Shown in pieces: positions 60,589-64,000 of a stretch of 64,000 bases of DNA (within the stretch, counting starts at the first letter, position 1; every line of letters starts with the position of its first letter). The notes below the pieces were generated by a model, which saw only the letters and a list, made by a program, of their open reading frames with translations, did no database searches and had not been told where the DNA came from. A program made the translations under genes and the position numbers. This stretch comes from Lepidodermella squamata (lineage: Eukaryota; Gastrotricha), in assembly GCA_047495785.1 (NCBI GenBank), contig JBLDXI010000042.1, positions 2,294,001-2,358,000 of the forward strand, written 5' to 3'.

Positions 60589-62350
60589 AACCGCTGCTAT
60601 AAATTCCTCTTTTAGCTTATACCAGTGCGAAAGTATGGTAGTTTTTTAATCATTCCTAATTTTTTTTCACAACATTTTTGAAAAAAACGCGTGTTAAATT
60701 TTGAATCGGCATGCGATTTAATGATCTCAAGCACGCGATTCGATTTTACCGAGTGCACACCAATTTTTTGTATTATTGCGGTCAAGTGCGTGTGCGCAAA
60801 ACACCCGCACATCTCTGATTTGCCGCGTATTATTGACAATTACTCAAGCCATCACCTGTTTTTATTTGTCTAATCCGATCGCGATTTCTCATTTCTCCAG
60901 TGCAATTATTTGTTGTATACCAATATGATATTATACAAGGTGGTCTTCTCACTTGCTGTTTTTCTTGACATGGGGCGTTTTTCTTACGCGCGCGCAAAAT
61001 ATTTCAATTGAAATTTAGGCGCATATATTCAGCAGCGTCTTGGTATAAGGACCATGCTTATCTGTCTCGCTCACAAATTCGCTCCCAAAACAAAGTGGCA
61101 AGTACGCCATGGCATAATTGGCCGATTATTCCTTTCAGATTGATGCTGTTTTGTTTTCTCACGCGGCTCTCCTGTTTCCCAGGCCGTAATAATAACAATT
61201 TACAGTAGTGGTTTCGATAGTTTTTAGCCTAATATACTGCGTATATAGGCGATCTATCTGCCATCGTCGCGCTGCAATCATTTTCCTTAATGTCGCGCAC
61301 GGGCACGATTTATTTGTTTGTTAGTATTTTCCTAAATATACAATTCGTGATCGATGGCCCCTCTCGCCTCTTCTACGAGGCGCAATGGGGGCGGCGCCCA
61401 AAATCGTCGCTGACCACAAGACACAAAATCGCAAACGTTGATTGCGCGGTACACAACAATATTAGGACAATAGGACGAAAATGTGCCCTGCTCCTCCTTA
61501 GCACAACTTACACCACAGGCGTCCGTAAAACTTGGCCTATAGCGGCGATTGGTATAACAAAACACGCCCAAAGCGCGGCCTCAAACTCTTCAGTAGTAGC
61601 TAGGATAATAATAACAAGACAATGCGCCCTAAAATCTTGTTTGCTTACACAACCACTTGAACATGGCTTTTTAGCCCGATGGCGCGCGCTTACGCGGAAA
61701 TATCGGCGCCATGGCGGACGCCGATGCTATAAAAATTTTATTGCAAAATCATCATCTTGATCATCAGCGTGTCTGGTCTCGTTACAACCTCCGTATAAAC
61801 TCCCACGGTCTCTAATCGCCGCCTCTTGTACTCGCAGTCACTGTCCGTAATACACCGGAAAATTGCAGCTATCATTGCCATCATCAGCATTCAGATGATG
61901 ATCATCTTCATTATATATAGAAATCGCTAGCTAATTTTTACGCGTCAAGCCATTCATCAGAATTTGGCAGTCACGCATTAAAATTCTAGCCGGCTATTTT
62001 TTGACTTTTATTTATATTTGCTGGTGGTGGTAAGACTTTTGTCGCCTATGTGTAGTGGAGGAAGATACTTCACGCGACAAATCAATCAGAATAAATTTAT
62101 AGGCGACATGCGTCGCGCAGATGGTAAACATTGTTTCGGCTAAACATAATTGACCTTTTTATTGTTTTTATAGGCGCGCGAGAGACAGAATAATTTTTAT
62201 CAGCTCAAATGTCTCCCATTGACAAATTTGCCATCGTTAAAAAAATCGTCGATTTTTATTAGATCTATTGCCATGTCGACGGCAGGATGAAGACGGCCGC
62301 GTTACTGCGCTGATTTTTCCTGCTGCTACTGCTGTAAAAAAATAACCAAA
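60589..62350. other. Shared upstream region of the LDLa/MAM gene and agrin
   Basis: 1.76 kb between divergent genes. No coding exon is supported. A 156-codon plus-strand frame near 61290 is basic and motif-free. CGCGCG-type patches near 60990, 61680 and 62175 resemble those in the 24-32 kb gene-poor region. A regulatory role is inferred from position only. Confidence 0.45.
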
Positions 62351-64000
62351 ATGATGCCGATTTTTCTATTACTGCTCCTGGCAACCGTTTTGCCGCAATC
62401 AACGCGGGCCCTCGACTGCACAGCACCAGCTTACAATTTAGCCGACCGAGCTACCTTACGGCGGTTTGTTGAACAAGCTGATTTGGTCGTAGTCGGCACT
62501 GTATTAGACCTCAACCGGAAAATGATACCGTTCGAGATGGGCCCGGATGAAATGTCGTCAGGTCGCGAAGGCCGCGTCCTAATTCGTCGCGTTTTCAAGG
62601 GCCAACAATTTTTATCGGCTCGTTTCAACGAATTAGCTACAACCGCGCGAATTCAGTCGCGAATTCCTACGATTATTCTAGGCTCAGATGCTGAGGGCAT
62701 CTTACAGGTTCGAGGCAGAACAACGTCGCCTGAGGACGATTCCTACGCGATAGACGACGCGACTCCGAGCAGTGATTTAGCCGCGCCGTTTCGGAAGGAA
62801 AAGCAAGCCCCGGTCCAAATAAGTAACAACGCGATAGTCGACGAATTTGTCGCGTATCTACGCGAAGGTTTGCTCAACGTCAACGGGTTCCACTCGCCCG
62901 GTATTTGCAACTCGGCGGCTGAGCGATTTGATACACGAATTTTGCTGCTGAAATTGCTGCCGGATAAATCAGCGCGGGGTAAGGCGATGAGGACGTCGTT
63001 TCGTTGGCGCCTCGTAGCAGCGCCTGTCCCACTGAATTGGCGAACTATTCAAGCGATTGAAGGCGTTGTTTCTGCAAACCAAGCTCGCCCACCGCCGAGT
63101 GGAAATTTGATATCAGCAACCGCGGCTCCAGTGACTACCCGGAAAATGGCTCCTACTACGCCTAGATGGACCTACGGCAAGTCGTCTACTGTACCAATCA
63201 TTCAATCAGTAAGGCCGACTTGGACTATGACCGCAGCGAAATCGACGACTACGCCAGCCACTCGGCGGCCAGCAGTGACTTGTGCCGAATATCGCTGCAC
63301 GGGGCCGGGCGAGGTTTGCACAATGTTCCAGGGTGTTCCTCGTTGCGAATGTCCCAACAATTGCGCAAGCCCTTCAGTGCCAGACTCATCCGGGGCAGAT
63401 ATCAGCGAAACGCCTACCAGTGTTTGCGGGACAGATGGTCAAACTTATGAGTCGATGTGCCATCTTGCCAAGGTTAAACTTAATTTATCCGATTTTCAAT
63501 TATTTTATTATTATTATCGCTTCACAGGCTCAGTGCGAGACCAAGTCGCGAACTTTACGGTTGAAACACACCGGAAACTGCGATGTGCCTGATCCGTGTT
63601 TGAATATGAATTGCACGTACGGTGCGATTTGCGAGCGTTCGCTAGACGGGCTCACCTCGAGGTGTATCTGCCCGCGCCAATGCCCTACCCCAGGATCCCC
63701 GGGTGCCAATGTCGCACTCTGCGGCAGCGACGGTCGTGATTATACGAGTCTTTGCCATCTTCGCAAATCCGCGTGCGAAGGCATGCGAGATGTCCAACCT
63801 GCTCGGCTTGGGAAGTGCAGTAAGTTTTTTTGAAATTTCAATTAATCCACACGGTCTTTTAGAAGAAATCAAATTTAATTTTCAGGATTATTTTTTTTAA
63901 TTCAAGATTTTTGGAAAAAATTGAAATTTTTGAAAAAAAAGAAAAATATATGAAATTTTTTAAAATAATCTGTAATAATCTGTTTCGAAAATCTTTCATT
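62351..64000 (+). CDS. AGRN: Agrin, N-terminal part (NtA-like and follistatin/Kazal domains; truncated by window end)
   Basis: Exon 1 is 62351-63472 and exon 2 is 63528-63819; the rest lies beyond the window. It starts with a signal peptide (MMPIFLLLLLATVLPQSTRA). An NtA-like domain (about residues 20-230) has FVEQADLVVVGTVLDL, GRVLIRRVFKG, ICNSAAERFDTRILLL and WRLVAAPVP. These match the order of vertebrate agrin NtA, which binds laminin. A Thr/Pro-rich linker follows. Then come follistatin-Kazal units: C..YRCTGPGEVCTMFQGVPRCEC with CGTDGQTYESMCHL, and after the 55-nt intron CLNMNCTYGAICE with CGSDGRDYTSLCHLRKSACE. Agrin is a basement-membrane proteoglycan organising synapses. The ATG is doubled (ATGATG). 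The downstream acceptor was not identified with confidence. Confidence 0.85.

Noticed and set aside
61290-61760. 156-codon frame upstream of agrin
   Set aside because: Basic, Cys-scattered composition with no domain; probably chance in a promoter region.

Overview
The window looks like nuclear DNA of an invertebrate animal. The coding sequences are split by many short introns (mostly 48-60 nt, GT...AG) and use the standard code. The gene set is metazoan: agrin, delta-catenin, NKAIN, Gemin7, BAP18, FBXO4 and glutamate-cysteine ligase. I cannot name the phylum. Tight same-strand gene runs, and splice-acceptor-like sequence just before many start codons, fit a lineage with spliced-leader trans-splicing and operons. 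No spliced-leader RNA gene was seen, so this is inference.

Layout. At 1-7530 five minus-strand genes are packed together: a partial delta-catenin/p120 armadillo gene, sds22/PPP1R7, a C3orf33 homologue, a DUF1647-like type II membrane protein and FBXO4. At 8218-17540 four plus-strand RNA and chromatin genes follow: U2SURP (11 exons), BAP18/BACC1 and two tandem La (SSB) genes. A gene-poor stretch at 17.5-32.8 kb holds one unrecognised acidic/serine-rich gene (22756-23969) and a 425-bp MITE with 45-bp perfect terminal inverted repeats. At 32.8-45.7 kb is a second minus-strand run, in transcription order NKAIN, Gemin7, NDUFAF1 and THADA, with gaps of only 60 and 81 bp between the last three. The large introns of NDUFAF1 and THADA are full of transposon debris (pogo/Tigger, MULE with AT-hook, Penelope-like reverse transcriptase). 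The THADA intron also holds, on the opposite strand, an array of tiny symmetric exons encoding a coiled coil.

At 46.2-47.2 kb is an internally deleted Copia-type LTR element with a CGCCT target-site duplication. GCLC lies at 49.4-51.9 kb. A large six-exon transmembrane LDLa/MAM-like protein gene (54961-60588, minus) carries a complete SRP (7SL) RNA gene on the opposite strand in its last intron. It faces the 5' half of agrin (62351 to the window end) across a 1.76-kb shared upstream region.

Exon models were checked by reading phase. Summed exon lengths divide by three for sds22, C3orf33, the DUF1647-like gene, U2SURP, BAP18, both La genes, NDUFAF1, GCLC and the LDLa gene, which supports those structures. 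THADA is incomplete because the link between its first and later exons was not resolved.
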